From Sulfurovum sp. (GTDB lineage Bacteria; Campylobacterota; Campylobacteria; Campylobacterales; Sulfurovaceae): a DNA stretch of 14,096 nt. The position numbers and the translations under genes were made by a program. Shown piece after piece: positions 13,974 to 14,096 of the stretch. The DNA is taken from the NCBI GenBank assembly GCA_026985755.1, contig JALSPX010000095.1:1-14096 (forward strand). Reading direction: 5' to 3'. Position 1 is the stretch's first letter, and each line of letters starts with the position of its first letter. The notes under the pieces were generated by a model. That model saw only the letters and a program-made list of their open reading frames with translations. It had not been told where the DNA came from and ran no database searches.

Positions 13974-14096
13974 CTATAATACCTTATCCCAATCACCATA
14001 AGGGATTAGGTTAAAAAGGTTTGTGTTAATATTTGATGCTTGCTGTAAGCACTTATACAATTCACAGTCAATGACACTAAATGAACAATCTGTTTT
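13974..14096 (-). CDS. 3' end of an unidentified gene (5' end outside window)
   Basis: The frame is open from the window edge for 40 codons and ends in TAG at 13976-13974. The visible residues run KTDCSFSVIDCELYKCLQQA and end IPYGDWDKVL. The TAG overlaps the leader SD (TAGGAGG), the tight spacing expected of a translationally coupled upstream gene. The stretch is too short to assign a family and could be a chance open frame. Confidence 0.4.
   Translation of the reverse strand, partial: KTDCSFSVIDCELYKCLQQASNINTNLFNLIPYGDWDKVL
13982..14010. repeat. Imperfect 9-bp inverted repeat near the right edge
   Basis: CCTTATCCC (13982-13990) and GGGATTAGG (14002-14010) form arms matching at 8 of 9 positions around an 11-nt spacer. 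It lies in the 3' end of the partial gene and just before the leader ORF. It could be an RNA hairpin or a protein site. No T-run follows, so it is not a typical terminator. Confidence 0.35.

Overview
The window is part of a low-GC bacterial plasmid or integrative conjugative element. Every supported gene lies on the minus strand, so transcription runs from position 14096 towards position 1. The base composition, heavy AGA/ATA codon use and sequence character suggest Campylobacterota (Epsilonproteobacteria). That host call is an inference and is not proven by the window.

Right end (about 14096-12738): replication region. It holds the 3' end of an unidentified gene, then an 8-codon leader ORF with a near-perfect Shine-Dalgarno (SD). 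Next is a winged-helix plasmid initiator-like gene that appears split by a frameshift near 13608-13610. A perfect 14-bp inverted repeat places the initiator's SD in a stem, and the partner arm of that stem is the last codons of the leader ORF. This looks like leader-peptide translational control.

Middle right (12737-11968): a near-consensus sigma70 promoter overlapped by a 13-8-13 bp perfect inverted repeat. It drives a 217-aa Rep_3-like winged-helix protein whose stop codon overlaps trbB.

Main block (11968-2868 and on to 1): a P-type (Trb/VirB) type IV secretion operon in the classical order trbB, trbC, trbD, trbE, trbJ, a small membrane ORF, a trbK-like lipoprotein, trbL, trbF, trbG, trbH and trbI. 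It is followed by a 154-aa lipoprotein and a bifunctional peptidoglycan hydrolase that runs off the left edge. TrbB and TrbE are the ATPases. TrbC is the pilin, TrbJ the VirB5-like tip protein, and TrbD and TrbL are inner-membrane parts. TrbF, TrbG, TrbH and TrbI form the envelope-spanning core. The hydrolase should open the cell wall for the channel.

Departures from the textbook trb operon are: TrbH carries a C-terminal bacterial SH3 domain; the hydrolase joins a lysozyme-like domain to NlpC/P60; three gene junctions share an identical 24-nt block; and a second promoter with two 16-bp direct repeats lies between trbL and trbF. No relaxase, coupling protein (TraG/VirD4), oriT, tRNA, rRNA, IS element or CRISPR array was seen. 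Genes are tightly packed, and no stretch over 300 bases lacks a gene.
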